A stretch of 64,000 nucleotides of DNA from Rhizobium sp. NFR07 (GCF_900111905.1 NZ_FOKM01000002.1:310001-374000), one strand, 5' to 3'; positions 19,424 through 29,740 are shown, counted from the stretch's first letter. The notes: a model not told the origin generated them from the sequence alone. Numbers and translations are program-made.

Positions 19424-19530
19424 TCGTCATCCTCGGGCTCGTCCCGAGGATCCATCCACGTCGCGGTCGGCTGAAACGTCGGCAGATGCTCGGCACAAGG
19501 CCGAGCATGACGGAGGCAGCGCGGTGCTGA
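19424..19530. repeat. Inverted intergenic repeat with two sub-hairpins
   Basis: Two hairpins (ATCCTCGGGCTCGTCCCGAGGAT at the left, ATGCTCGGCACAAGGCCGAGCAT at the right) are themselves arranged as an imperfect inverted repeat ending near CGCT...AGCG. The core CGTCATxCTCGG occurs in many alphaproteobacterial intergenic elements. It fills most of the 305 bp between the small protein and the MFS gene. A related architecture, with different arms, occurs at 37653-37780. Confidence 0.7.
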
Positions 19531-19653
19531 GAACAGAACCGGGTGCCTTCCAAAAATTATCTGGTCCCCTGTCGGCAAGCCTGCCGTCCGCTCGTCCTTG
19601 GTGTATCGTGGCGAGATCGTTCGCCTGGAGGAAGTTGAACGGGAGGGCAGGAG

Positions 19654-20861
19654 ATGAGCAGCAGCTATCGTTGGGTGATCGTGTTTGCCGGCGGCCTGAT
19701 GGGCTGCGTGGCGGTCGGGGTGATGTTCTCGCTCGCGGTCTTTCTCGAGCCGATCGCGCGCCAGACCGGCTGGTCGCACGCGGCGATCTCGAGCGCCATG
19801 ACGGTCAACTTCATCGTCATGGGCCTCGGCAGCTTTCTCTGGGGTGCTGCGAGCGATCGCTACGGCACGCGGATCGTCGTCCTGATCGGATCGCTGCTGG
19901 CCGGGCTGTCGCTGGTGCTCGCCAGCCGGGTCGAAAGCCTGCTCGCCTTTCAGATCACCTATGGCTGCCTTGTCGGCCTGTCGGCCAGTGCCTTCATGGC
20001 GCCGATGATCTCGCTCACCATGCGCTGGTTCGAGTCCCAGCGAAGCCTTGCCGTGTCGTTGGTCTCCGCCGGGATGGGCATGGCGCCGATGACGATCTCG
20101 CCCTTGGCGCGTCTGCTGATCACCGAATTCGGCGACTGGCGCACCGCCATGCTGGTGATCGGTATCGGCGCCTGGGTCATCCTGCTGCCGACGGTGCTGC
20201 TCGTGCGCAATCCGCCGGCGGAGGCGGAAGCGGCCGAGGGGCCGCAGGCCGAGGGGGCCGGCATGCCGCTCGTAAAGTGTTTCGCTCGCCGCAATTCCTG
20301 GCGCTCGCCTTCACCTTCTTCGCCTGCTGTGCGGCCCATTCCGGGCCGATCTTCCATATGGTCAGCTATGCGATGTTCTGCGGCGTGACACCGATGGCTG
20401 CCGTCTCTATCTACAGCGTCGAGGGTGCGGCGGGTCTCGGCGGGCGTATCGTCTACGGGGTGCTCGCAGACCGGCTGGGCGTCAAGCCTGTGCTGATGGC
20501 GGGCCTGCTGATCCAGGCGCTGGTGATCGCTGCCTATACGATGGCGACCGATCTCACCCATTTCTATCTGCTGGCGATCATCTTCGGCGGCACCTATGGC
20601 GGGGTGATGCCGCTTTATGCGGTGCTGGCGCGGGAATATTTCGGCGCGAAGATCCTTGGAACCGTGCTTGGAGCCGCCTCCATGCTGTCAAGCATCGGCA
20701 TGGCTTTCGGCCCGCTTGCCGGCGGCTGGGCATTCGATGCGTTCAACAATTACAACTGGCTGTTCCTGGGCTCGGCGCTTGTCGGTCTCGGCGCCGTTGT
20801 GATCGCCCTGGCCTTTCCGCCCTTGCCCGATCGGCAGGATCAGAAGCTGCAGCCGGCGTGA
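19654..20861 (+). pseudogene. MFS transporter interrupted by an apparent -1 frameshift
   Basis: The first ~200 codons (from ATG 19654, site GGAGGGCAGGAG) encode helices 1-6 of a monocarboxylate/oxalate-formate-type MFS protein; the second half, helices 7-12, continues in another frame from about 20273 to a TAG/TGA at 20861. In the first frame the tail after VKCFARRNSW is not protein-like, while the other frame gives KVFRSPQFLALAFTFFACC. One missing base near CTCGTAAAG (about 20268-20276), for example a C giving PLAKVF, restores a normal ~402-aa transporter. Codon quality is good on both sides, so the break is recent or a sequencing/assembly error. Substrate unknown. Confidence 0.8.
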
Positions 20862-20876
20862 TGCCCGCAAAAGCAA

Positions 20877-20903
20877 AAGGCCCGGAACGGTCCGGGCCTT
20901 TTT
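20877..20903 (+). terminator. Rho-independent terminator
   Basis: AAAGGCCCGGA-ACGG-TCCGGGCCTTTTT: 11-bp stem and T5 on the plus strand, 16 bp after the MFS frame; it is also usable from the opposite small gene. Confidence 0.9.
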
Positions 20904-20912
20904 GTGGGTGGA

Positions 20913-21131
20913 TCAGTGATCCTTCGGGTTGCGCCGCTTGCGCTTGGCCGGCGCGGCTTCCGTCTCGGCAGCTTCGCGCTGGAGACGAAGCAACCGCAGT
21001 CTTTCGGTCTTTTCCTCGCGCGAATTGACCTCGGCAGCGATGATGGCGCGCGCGGTCTCGTCGGTCACCGCGGCCTTTTCCCGAGAGGAAAGCTTGGTGG
21101 GGGTAGCGAGTTCTTCCTTGATCGCGGTCAT
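20913..21131 (-). CDS. Small Lys/Arg/Glu-rich hypothetical protein
   Basis: A 72-aa protein, ATG at 21131 behind GGAAGAG. It is helical and highly charged (KEELATPTKLSSREKAAVTDETARAIIAAEVNSREEKTERLRLLRLQREAAE), with a basic tail KRKRRNPKDH. This is the sort of short rhizobial protein that often has no name; a role with RNA or ribosomes can only be guessed from its neighbour rpsU, 68 bp upstream on the same strand. Confidence 0.7.
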   Translation of the reverse strand: MTAIKEELATPTKLSSREKAAVTDETARAIIAAEVNSREEKTERLRLLRLQREAAETEAAPAKRKRRNPKDH

Positions 21132-21199
21132 GATCTCTTCCTTCCTGAAGGCTTCGGGCACGTCCCAGAGTTACAGATGGGACGGTGGAGAATTCTGGA

Positions 21200-21436
21200 T
21201 CAGCGGGTGCGAACCGCCTTTTTCGGCGCGGGCAACAGGCCCTCGCGCTGCATCTTTTTGCGCGCGAGCTTGCGCACGCGGCGAACGGCCTCGGCCTTTT
21301 CGCGAACACGCTTTTCCGACGGCTTTTCGTAGGCGCTGCGCGCCTTCATTTCACGGAACAAGCCTTCGCGCTGCATCTTCTTCTTCAGCACGCGGAGGGC
21401 CTGATCGACGTTGTTGTCCCTGACGATAACCTGCAA
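21200..21436 (-). CDS. rpsU: 30S ribosomal protein S21 (TTG start)
   Basis: Encodes the complete S21 pattern [30 protein letters not shown]...[33 protein letters not shown], 78 aa, the length typical of alphaproteobacterial S21. No ATG stands at the N-terminus: the codon before QVIV is TTG (21434-21436), preceded by AAAGGA at good spacing, so I place the start there. The longer frame (to 21598) adds non-family residues. S21 joins the small subunit near the anti-Shine-Dalgarno region and helps initiation. A terminator-like hairpin lies 35-65 bp upstream of the start. Confidence 0.92.
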   Translation of the reverse strand: MQVIVRDNNVDQALRVLKKKMQREGLFREMKARSAYEKPSEKRVREKAEAVRRVRKLARKKMQREGLLPAPKKAVRTR

Positions 21437-21472
21437 AATATATCCTTTCGGGTCTGGACGGCCCGGTAAACA

Positions 21473-21499
21473 AAAAGGCCGGGAAAAACCCGACCTTTC
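21473..21499 (-). terminator. Terminator-like hairpin in the rpsU leader
   Basis: On the minus strand AAGGTCGGG-TTTTT-CCCGGCCTTTTTG forms a 9-bp stem with one mismatch and a T run, located between the presumed rpsU promoter and its start. The upstream TRAP gene has its own terminator, so this hairpin either ends an unseen short transcript or attenuates rpsU. Confidence 0.55.
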
Positions 21500-21712
21500 C
21501 GGGACCACCCGCTTGTGTCTCGCTGCCGGTACATCCGCGGTCAGGAGAAGTGAGTGGCATTCAACCATGCCAGCGCTTGTGCACCGCAGATACGGCACCG
21601 GATGCGGAGGCGATTGAAATCTCGTTGAAGCTAATATGGGTTTCCGATCGGAAATATCAATGAAATCGCGGAATTAATTCCTCTTAAACCAGGCTTTTGC
21701 ATCTGAAGACAA

Positions 21713-21742
21713 AAAGGCCCGGAGCGATTACTCCGGGCCTTG
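21713..21742 (-). terminator. Terminator of the first TRAP solute-binding gene
   Basis: AAGGCCCGGAG-CGATTA-CTCCGGGCCTT, 11-bp stem, followed on the minus strand by TTTTTGTC, 32 bp after the stop of the gene at 21774-22889. Confidence 0.92.
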
Positions 21743-21773
21743 CAGATCATTTCGCTCAGTGCGCCGAAAAAGC

Positions 21774-22889
21774 TCAGAGCGCGCCGTTGCGCTGCTGCAT
21801 CATCATGAACGTGTCATAGCTGTATTCGGCCACCTGGGACCAAAGATAGGCGTCCTTCTTGAACGCCTGCTGGTGGTCGTAGATCTTCTTGAAGGACGGG
21901 CTTTTTTCCGACAGGTCGGCATAGACTTCCTGAGCGGCCTTGAAGCAGGTCTCCATGATGTCGCGGCTGAACGGCTTCAGCACCGCACCTTCGGCAACGA
22001 GCCTGCGCAATGCGGTCGCATTCTGTGCATCGTAATTGGCAAGCATGCTTGTATTGGCCGCAGCACAGGCGGCTTTCAGGATTGCCTGGTAGCTCTTCGG
22101 CAGGGCGTTGAATTTTTCCAGGTTGAAGAAGGCGTGCATGGCCGGGCCGCCTTCCCACCATGCGGGGTAGTAGTAATACTTGGCGACCTTGACGAAGCCG
22201 AGCTTCTGGTCGTCATAGGGACCGACGAATTCGGTGGCGTCGATCGTGCCCTTTTCCAGCGCCGCATAGACGTCGCCACCGGCGATCTGCTGCGGTGTGA
22301 CGCCGACCTTCGAGAGAACCTGTCCGGCGAGGCCGGCGATGCGCATCTTCAGGCCCTTGAGGTCGTCGATCGTGACGATTTCCTTGCGGAACCAGCCACC
22401 CATCTGCGTGCCGCTGTTGCCGGCCGGCAGCGCGTAGAGGCCGCGCGGCGCCAGAAACTCGTTCATCATGTCATTGCCGCCGTTTTCGAACCAGGCATTG
22501 GTCATGCGGGCATTGAGACCGAAGGGGATGGCGGTGCCGAGCGCGAAGGCCGGATCCTGGCCGATATAGTAATAGGAACAGGTATGGGCCATTTCGACCG
22601 TGCCGTTGGCGACAGCATCGGCGGCCTGCAGGCCGGGCACGAGCTCGCCGGCGGCATAAGTCTGGATGTTGAAATTGCCATCGGTCGCATCACGGACGAT
22701 CTGCGCCAGTTCGTTGCCGGCGCCGAAGATGATGTCGAGGCTTTTCGGAAAGGAGGAGGTCATCCGCCAGGTGATCTTGGGGCTCACCTGGGCGATCGCG
22801 GGGGTTGCCAAGGGTGCAACAAGCGCGGTCGATGCCGCGGCGCCGATGCCGGCTGTCGTCGCCCGCTTGATGAAGTGCCTGCGATCCAT
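21774..22889 (-). CDS. TRAP transporter substrate-binding protein (DctP/TakP-like)
   Basis: A 371-aa periplasmic binding protein. The N-terminus has a twin-arginine signal (MDRRHFIKRATTAGIGAAAS) that would export it folded. The body shows the TakP-like family pattern: [119 protein letters not shown]. Relatives bind 2-oxoacids and other carboxylates. No DctQ or DctM membrane subunit is in the window. It is a tandem duplicate of the next gene; a stretch near residues 205-250 is almost identical at the DNA level. Confidence 0.93.
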   Translation of the reverse strand: MDRRHFIKRATTAGIGAAASTALVAPLATPAIAQVSPKITWRMTSSFPKSLDIIFGAGNELAQIVRDATDGNFNIQTYAAGELVPGLQAADAVANGTVEMAHTCSYYYIGQDPAFALGTAIPFGLNARMTNAWFENGGNDMMNEFLAPRGLYALPAGNSGTQMGGWFRKEIVTIDDLKGLKMRIAGLAGQVLSKVGVTPQQIAGGDVYAALEKGTIDATEFVGPYDDQKLGFVKVAKYYYYPAWWEGGPAMHAFFNLEKFNALPKSYQAILKAACAAANTSMLANYDAQNATALRRLVAEGAVLKPFSRDIMETCFKAAQEVYADLSEKSPSFKKIYDHQQAFKKDAYLWSQVAEYSYDTFMMMQQRNGAL

Positions 22890-23015
22890 GGATTTCTTCC
22901 TCCCGTGTATGGTGAAAAGCCTTTGAGATTATGGCGACTTGTTAAGCGTATAGGTTTGGCAAGAACAAGCCGAAAACCCGGCGCAACGGCGCTTTTCTCG
23001 GCGTGTTGTCAAAAA

Positions 23016-23046
23016 AGCAAAGCCCGGAAGATGTCCGGGCTTTGCT
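23016..23046 (-). terminator. Terminator of the second TRAP solute-binding gene
   Basis: AGCAAAGCCCGGA-AGATG-TCCGGGCTTTGCT, 13-bp stem with TTTTTT on the minus strand, just after the stop at 23072. Each of the two paralogues therefore has its own terminator. Confidence 0.93.
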
Positions 23047-23071
23047 GTGGGAAATCAGCTTCGCTTAGATG

Positions 23072-24420
<1,349 letters not shown>

Positions 24421-24431
24421 CGGAGTCGATC

Positions 24432-25415
24432 ATGCTTAGCCGCATCCTGCCGTCATCCCGCCGGCCGTTCAAAACCCTGTCGGAGCAGGAAATTCTTGCT
24501 CTGGCGATCGCCTCCGAGGAAGAGGATGCGCGCATCTATCTCGATTATGCCGACGGATTGCGGGACCGGTATCCGGCATCGGCAAAGGTGTTCGAGGACA
24601 TGGCCGAGGTCGAGCAGACCCACAAGAATTCGCTGATCGAGATCTTTCGCATGCGCTTCGGCGAGCGCATTCCGCTGATCCGCCGCGAGCATGTCCAGGG
24701 TTTCTATGTTCGTAAGCCGACCTGGCTGCGCAACAACCTGGCCCTCGATACGGTGAGGGAGGAGGCCGAGGCGATGGAGGCGCAGGCCGCCCGTTTCTAT
24801 CGCGAAGCGGCCAAGCTCGTCTCCGACGCCTCCACCCGCAAGCTGCTCGGCGATCTCGCGCTGGCCGAGGAAGGGCATGAGGATATCGCCCGCATGCTGA
24901 CCGAGAAGCACGTTTCCGACGACGCCCGCAGTGAGGAGGACGAGGGCGCTCGCCGGCAGTTCATTCTCACCTATGTGCAGCCGGGACTGGCAGGGTTGAT
25001 GGACGGCTCCGTCTCGACGCTGGCGCCCATCTTCGCCGCCGCCTTTGCCACGGGCGATACATGGTCCACCTTCCTGATCGGCCTGTCGGCCTCGGTCGGT
25101 GCCGGCATTTCGATGGGCTTCACCGAAGCTGCCCATGACGACGGCAAGATTTCCGGCCGCGGCTCGCCGCTCAAGCGCGGTCTCGCTTCGGGCATTATGA
25201 CGGCGCTCGGCGGTCTCGGCCACGCGCTGCCCTATCTCATCCCGCATTTCTGGACGGCAACGATCGTTGCGGCCATCGTGGTCTTCTTCGAACTCTGGGC
25301 GATCGCCTTCATTCAGAACCGCTACATGGAGACCCCGTTCATGCGGGCCGTCTTCCAGGTGGTCTTCGGCGGGTCGCTGGTGCTGGCGGCCGGCATCTTC
25401 ATCGGCAACGCGTGA
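24432..25415 (+). CDS. mbfA: Membrane-bound ferritin MbfA (rubrerythrin-VIT1 fusion)
   Basis: A 327-aa fusion: an N-terminal ferritin-like (rubrerythrin-type) four-helix domain (about 15-165) with the di-iron ligands in EEEDARIYL, EVEQTHKN, EAEAMEAQ and EEGHEDI, then a VIT1/CCC1-type membrane domain (about 180-327) with several helices and GLAGLMDGSVSTLAPIFAAAFAT. In rhizobia MbfA exports iron and protects against iron-induced peroxide stress. ATG 24432 follows CGGAG. A perfect ICE box in the leader points to Irr control, so expression should rise when iron is plentiful. Confidence 0.93.
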   Translation: MLSRILPSSRRPFKTLSEQEILALAIASEEEDARIYLDYADGLRDRYPASAKVFEDMAEVEQTHKNSLIEIFRMRFGERIPLIRREHVQGFYVRKPTWLRNNLALDTVREEAEAMEAQAARFYREAAKLVSDASTRKLLGDLALAEEGHEDIARMLTEKHVSDDARSEEDEGARRQFILTYVQPGLAGLMDGSVSTLAPIFAAAFATGDTWSTFLIGLSASVGAGISMGFTEAAHDDGKISGRGSPLKRGLASGIMTALGGLGHALPYLIPHFWTATIVAAIVVFFELWAIAFIQNRYMETPFMRAVFQVVFGGSLVLAAGIFIGNA

Positions 25416-25449
25416 TCGGGTTGCGTGCCTGCGGCGGAAGCGATCTGGG

Positions 25450-25665
25450 TCATCCGAAAAAGAAGCTGATCTCGTCGATCAGGGCTTTATCATCGGCGGA
25501 GAACTTTCCGTCGTAGGCTTTGAAGATCGCGTAAACCACGCCTTTGGCGGGAGGGCTTTCGCTACGCTCCCTGGTGACGCTCGATAATCTGGTTTTCTCA
25601 TCTTCATTCGAGACGTATTTCTCGATCAGATAAATGAGAGACCGAACGCACTCTTCCTTGGTCAT
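25450..25665 (-). CDS. Small hypothetical protein downstream of a sensor kinase
   Basis: A 71-aa soluble protein beginning MTKEECVRSLIYLIEKYVSNEDEKTRL and ending DEISFFFG. A TTG at 25686 would add seven residues and bring the start to within 4 bp of the upstream kinase stop. No family is recognised. Tight spacing to the histidine kinase suggests co-transcription; the acidic, helical sequence could be a partner of the kinase, but that is only inference. Confidence 0.6.
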   Translation of the reverse strand: MTKEECVRSLIYLIEKYVSNEDEKTRLSSVTRERSESPPAKGVVYAIFKAYDGKFSADDKALIDEISFFFG

Positions 25666-25689
25666 CACCCGATCAGCCCTCGTCAAACC

Positions 25690-27282
25690 TCAGGCCGCGT
25701 CCTTCTCTGATGTCTCGGCAAGCGGCACGGTCAGCGTGAATACGGCGCCGCCGTCGTTCTCTATCGACGATTGCCCACCGAGCTGGCGTACGAAACTGGT
25801 GATCAGCTTGGTGCCCATGCCGTTGGTGCGGGCGTCTTCGGCGACGCCCGGCCCGTCGTCGCGGATCATCAGGCGCACTTCGTTTCCTTCACGGCTGATG
25901 CGGACTGTCAGCTTGCCGGCATTGCGGCCGGCAAAGGCGTATTTGAAGGCGTTCGAGACGACTTCGTTGATGATCATGCCGAGCGGCAGCGCGTGTTCGC
26001 GGTCGAGCGCGATCGACGCGAGATCGAGATCGAGTTCGACCGGCATGTCGTAGCCCGAGGCGATGTCGGAGATCAGCCGGGTCGCATAGGGCGCGACCTC
26101 GACCTCCTCGAACTGGTCGGTCGTGTAGATCTGTTCGTGGACGGCAATCATCGCGCCGATGCGCCGCGACATGTCTTCGCGCGCTTCGACCGGCAGCTTC
26201 TGCAGCCGCAGAAGTGCCAGCACGGCCTGCAGGTTGTTCTTCACCCGGTGATGGATCTCACGCAGCAGGAAGCGGTTGCGCTCCAGCGCCTCTTCCAGCT
26301 CGTCGTTGCGCGTCGCAGTCTTGTAGAGCAGGGCATAGATCCAGAACGAGGCGCCGACCAAGATCGCCATCAGCGGCACGACGAGAAGCGCGTCGGCAAA
26401 CAGGTTGCTCCAGAACTGGTCCAGCACTTCCTGCCGCTCGATGGCCGAAAGGGCGATCAGCGGCCAGTCCTGCACCTTCCAGAAGGCAACGATGCGGGCA
26501 TAACCGTCGATCTGCGAGACCGGATTGTGGTAGAAGCCCGTCGGCTTTTCACGGGTCAGCGGATACCATTCTGTCTTGCTGAGATCGACCGACTGCATGG
26601 CGGGCGGTCGCCTGGCGATCAGCCAGCCATCGTCACGAATGACCGAGATCGTCGAATTCGGCCCGAGATTCATCGAGGCCCAGAAACGATCGAGATTGTC
26701 GTTCGGAATGGTGATCGATGCGACGCCGCTGAATTCCGGACCATTGCTGATCCGTCTCGCGACGATGAAGGAGGGTTTTCCGGCTCGTTCGTTGTCGAGC
26801 AGCCGGGTGAAGGTGAGCGGATCGCCTCCCTCCTTCAATCGGAGGAAGTAGGCGCGCTCGCCATGATTGGGCAGGACCGTGTCGGGCGCGCTCGAATAGC
26901 GCATCTGCCCGTCCTGATCGAGAAGCGAATACTCGAAACCCTCGGGCAGTTCGCCCACGGCCCGTTCCATGTCGGTGATAAGGTCGGCAGAGCTGTCGAT
27001 CGGTCGTCCGCCGATCGCAGCCTCGATGCGGCGCAAGGCAAGGTCGCTCGCCTCCATCATCCATTCCATATGGGCGGCGACCACATGGGCGGAGGAGACG
27101 GCACGGGCTTCGCCCTCGCGAATTGCGTTATTGTAGTTCTCGTAGACGATCAGCGCCCCGACACTCAGGACGGCGGCAACCAGCACCCCAGCCAGCCACA
27201 GGGGAAGCGACGGTCGGGCGGTCCCGTGCGGGCGTATCAGGGGACGTATCAAGCCTGTAACCGATCGATCGTTACGCTCCAT
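25690..27282 (-). CDS. Membrane sensor histidine kinase, dCache-like domain, HisKA_2 family
   Basis: A 530-aa kinase. TM1 (about 28-48) and TM2 (about 298-320) bracket a ~240-residue periplasmic cache-like sensor (SLLDQDGQMRYSSAP and TISVIRDDGWLIARRPP are typical). The cytoplasmic part has the HisKA_2 H-box REIHHRVKNNLQAVLALLRLQ (His344/345) and an HATPase with NEVVSNAFKYAF, DDGPGV and GMGTKLI. Kinases of this class often control general stress or other phosphorelays in alphaproteobacteria. No response regulator is adjacent; only a small unknown protein follows it. Confidence 0.92.
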   Translation of the reverse strand: MERNDRSVTGLIRPLIRPHGTARPSLPLWLAGVLVAAVLSVGALIVYENYNNAIREGEARAVSSAHVVAAHMEWMMEASDLALRRIEAAIGGRPIDSSADLITDMERAVGELPEGFEYSLLDQDGQMRYSSAPDTVLPNHGERAYFLRLKEGGDPLTFTRLLDNERAGKPSFIVARRISNGPEFSGVASITIPNDNLDRFWASMNLGPNSTISVIRDDGWLIARRPPAMQSVDLSKTEWYPLTREKPTGFYHNPVSQIDGYARIVAFWKVQDWPLIALSAIERQEVLDQFWSNLFADALLVVPLMAILVGASFWIYALLYKTATRNDELEEALERNRFLLREIHHRVKNNLQAVLALLRLQKLPVEAREDMSRRIGAMIAVHEQIYTTDQFEEVEVAPYATRLISDIASGYDMPVELDLDLASIALDREHALPLGMIINEVVSNAFKYAFAGRNAGKLTVRISREGNEVRLMIRDDGPGVAEDARTNGMGTKLITSFVRQLGGQSSIENDGGAVFTLTVPLAETSEKDAA

Positions 27283-27338
27283 GGCCTTGAGGCTTATGGG
27301 GCAAATGTCTTTTTGTTTCGCGAGAGAGTAGAGAGAAG

Positions 27339-27368
27339 AACCCGCGCCTGCAAGCAGGGCGGGTTATA
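27339..27368 (-). terminator. Possible terminator of the BTLCP gene
   Basis: AACCCGC and GCGGGTT enclose GCCTGCAAGCAGG, forming an imperfect hairpin 31 bp after the stop at 27399. The T content after it on the minus strand (TTCTTCTCT) is weak. Confidence 0.45.
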
Positions 27369-27398
27369 TGCTTAACAATTCACCTATGAGGTTAGGTG

Positions 27399-28013
27399 TC
27401 AGCGAAGGGCGCCGACCAGAACGTCGCGGCCGTTCTCGATGGTGACCCAGCGACCGGTATTGAAGGTCGCCTGGCGCTTCAGGAACGTGTAGGGCGTCTC
27501 GTACCAGACCATCACCTCGTTATCGAGGTTGTCGAGAATGAAGTCGCCTTCCGTCGTGCGCAGCGTCAGCACCGCATGGCCTTCGCCATCGGGCTTGCGC
27601 ACGACCGTGATCAGCAGGTTGGAAAGGGCGAAGCCGAGATCGGCAAGTTCCTTGCGCTTCTCGAGTGCGTAATCCTCGCAATCGGCAAATACGGTCGGAT
27701 AGGTCCAGAACTCTTCGCGGCCATAGGCTTCGATATCGGTCTTGGCGATGTAACGGGCGTTGACGGCGCGGTTGACGTCGCGGACAGCCTGCCATGCCTT
27801 TTCATCAAGGCGGGCAGCCGTTGCGGAACGGCTCTTCACATTGCATTCGGCCGGCAGGCGCTGGCAGAACTCGTAATGGCCGATCGGCTGTGATGTCACG
27901 GCACCCGTTACCATCGACGTTGCCGCCTGCGGAGCCGGTATCGCGACACTCACAGGCGCAAGCATAGCGGCGAGGATCACGGCTACACGCCGTGCCATCA
28001 GGGCTAAATTCAT
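27399..28013 (-). CDS. Transglutaminase-like cysteine proteinase (BTLCP family), secreted
   Basis: A 204-aa exported protein with a Sec signal (ARRVAVILAAMLAPVSVAIPAPQA). The catalytic triad of the bacterial transglutaminase-like cysteine proteinase family is visible: Cys in DCEDYALEKRKELADLGF, His in EGHAVLTLRT and Asp in FILDNLDNEV. Family members include LapG, which cleaves surface adhesins, but no LapD/LapA-type partner lies in the window. Rhizobial BTLCP proteins are usually single genes of unknown target. Strong match, target unknown. Confidence 0.9.
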   Translation of the reverse strand: MNLALMARRVAVILAAMLAPVSVAIPAPQAATSMVTGAVTSQPIGHYEFCQRLPAECNVKSRSATAARLDEKAWQAVRDVNRAVNARYIAKTDIEAYGREEFWTYPTVFADCEDYALEKRKELADLGFALSNLLITVVRKPDGEGHAVLTLRTTEGDFILDNLDNEVMVWYETPYTFLKRQATFNTGRWVTIENGRDVLVGALR

Positions 28014-28133
28014 TGACCCGTCCCTTAAATTCCTAACGAAAAGTTAAGAGGGGACGGGGGTGGAAGTCAATTGTTCAGCTTTTGTTAATCTGGAGCTCTT
28101 TACAAATATGGTTAAGACTGCGGCATTTGCGTC

Positions 28134-28949
28134 TCAGCCCAGGATTTGATCATCAAGAATTAGGCCGGCCACCGCAGCCTCCATCTTTTCTAGGTCCTGC
28201 GGGCGCGACAGGCGATGATCGCCATCTCGGATCAGGGTCAGCACGACATCGTCGGCGGGCAGGAATTCCACGAGCTTGAGCGCGTGTTGATAGGGTACGT
28301 CCGGATCGGCCATGCCTTGCAGGATGTGGACCGGGCAGCCCGTTTCGATGATCCCGGTCATCACGCTGTTGCGCTTCCCGTCCTCCATCAGATCGCGCGT
28401 ATAGATGTTCGGCTCCGGGCTGTATTCCGAAAATTCTTCGAAATAGCCGCGCTCCTGAAGTGACTGGCGCTCCTTGTCGGTCAGGTGGGGTTCGATCAGT
28501 TCGGCGGTGAAATCCGGTGCAGGTGCGATCAGCACCATGCCTTCGACGGACGGTCCCGAGCCGCGCTTCTTCAGTTCCTGCACCAGCCGCAGGGCGATCC
28601 AGCCGCCCATCGACGAGCCGACGAGAATGACCTTTTCCGGCGTCAACGCGTCGAGAACGGCGACCGATTCCTCCAGCCAGCGCGAGATCGTGCCGTCACG
28701 GAATTCGCCGCCGGATGCGCCATGGCCGGAATAATCGAACCGGATGCAGGCGACGCCGTGACTTTCCGCCAGTGCATCGAGCGCGATCGCCTTGGTGCCG
28801 GTCATGTCGGAACGATAGCCGCCGAGCCAGACGAGCGCCGGCTTGTCGGGACGCGTCGTGGCGGGCCGGTGTATAATGGCGATCTCGCGGCTGTCGGCAC
28901 CTGTCCCGACGGTGATCGTGGTGGAGTCCGGGGCTGTGACCTTGGTCAT
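28134..28949 (-). CDS. Alpha/beta hydrolase (ABHD10/acyl-thioesterase-like)
   Basis: A 271-aa serine hydrolase with VWLGGYRSDMTGTKA (oxyanion strand), CIRFDYSGHGASGG, the nucleophile elbow GSSMGG, an Asp in MADPDVP and the catalytic His in RDGDHRLSRPQDL. The FDYSGHG...GTISRWLEES run is close to the mitochondrial/alphaproteobacterial ABHD10-like family. ATG 28949 follows AGGAG at 8 nt, better than the in-frame GTG at 28958. It is divergent from infC. Confidence 0.88.
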   Translation of the reverse strand: MTKVTAPDSTTITVGTGADSREIAIIHRPATTRPDKPALVWLGGYRSDMTGTKAIALDALAESHGVACIRFDYSGHGASGGEFRDGTISRWLEESVAVLDALTPEKVILVGSSMGGWIALRLVQELKKRGSGPSVEGMVLIAPAPDFTAELIEPHLTDKERQSLQERGYFEEFSEYSPEPNIYTRDLMEDGKRNSVMTGIIETGCPVHILQGMADPDVPYQHALKLVEFLPADDVVLTLIRDGDHRLSRPQDLEKMEAAVAGLILDDQILG

Positions 28950-29131
28950 GAATTTCACTCCTGCAAACTGCGGGAGCTATAAATCAGATTTAAACCGGTT
29001 GTCAGGAGGTGATTTTTTCGTGTCGATATGCTATTGACTTCGCCTCGGCGATCACGACATTCCGCTCGGCCCCGGGCCGCGCGCAGTTTTTGTCGTCGCC
29101 GGAGCCCGAAACAATCTAGGAGAATACGACC

Positions 29132-29668
29132 ATTCGCAGACCATTCAAAGCCGATGCCCCCGTCAAGGAGGGGCCGCGCTCCAATAGGGAAATTCGCGTT
29201 CCCAAGGTCCAGCTTATCGATGCCGAAGGCCAGAATCTCGGTGCAGTACCCACCGACCAGGCCCTCAAGATGGCCGAGGAAGCGGGACTGGATCTGGTAG
29301 AAATCTCGCCGAACAATGATCCGCCGGTGTGCAAGATCCTCGACCTCGGCAAGCTGAAATACGCGAACCAGAAGAAGGCGGCTGAAGCTCGCAAGAAGCA
29401 GAAGATCGTCGAAGTCAAAGAAATCAAGATGCGCCCGAACATCGACACGCACGATTACGACGTGAAGATGAAGGCCATGAACCGGTTCTTCGAAGAAGGC
29501 GACAAGGTCAAGGTGACCCTCAAGTTCCGCGGCCGCGAAATGGCCCACCAGGAACTCGGCATGAAGCTTCTGCTTCAGGTCAAGGAAGACACGCTTGAGA
29601 TCGCCAAGGTTGAGGCCGAGCCGAAGCTTGAAGGCCGTCAGATGATGATGGTTCTGGCGCCGCGTTAA
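29132..29668 (+). CDS. infC: Translation initiation factor IF-3 (ATT start)
   Basis: A 178-aa IF-3 with both domains: N-domain [40 protein letters not shown] and C-domain [48 protein letters not shown]. No ATG or GTG exists at the N-terminus; ATT at 29132 stands nine bases after AGGAG and gives the expected family N-terminus ([17 protein letters not shown]). The rare ATT start is the classical basis of infC autoregulation. rpmI and rplT follow, the conserved infC-rpmI-rplT order. Confidence 0.95.
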   Translation: MRRPFKADAPVKEGPRSNREIRVPKVQLIDAEGQNLGAVPTDQALKMAEEAGLDLVEISPNNDPPVCKILDLGKLKYANQKKAAEARKKQKIVEVKEIKMRPNIDTHDYDVKMKAMNRFFEEGDKVKVTLKFRGREMAHQELGMKLLLQVKEDTLEIAKVEAEPKLEGRQMMMVLAPR

Positions 29669-29740
29669 GCGCCAGACCTTCCGCCTGTTCATGGGCGGCT
29701 TCGCCGGTTCGACGCCGGTTTCCGATCAGGATTTCCCCCA

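Noticed and set aside
19386..20250. 5' part of a long frame before the second half of the broken MFS gene
   Set aside because: Out-of-frame translation of helices 1-6; only the part after about 20258 is the real protein.
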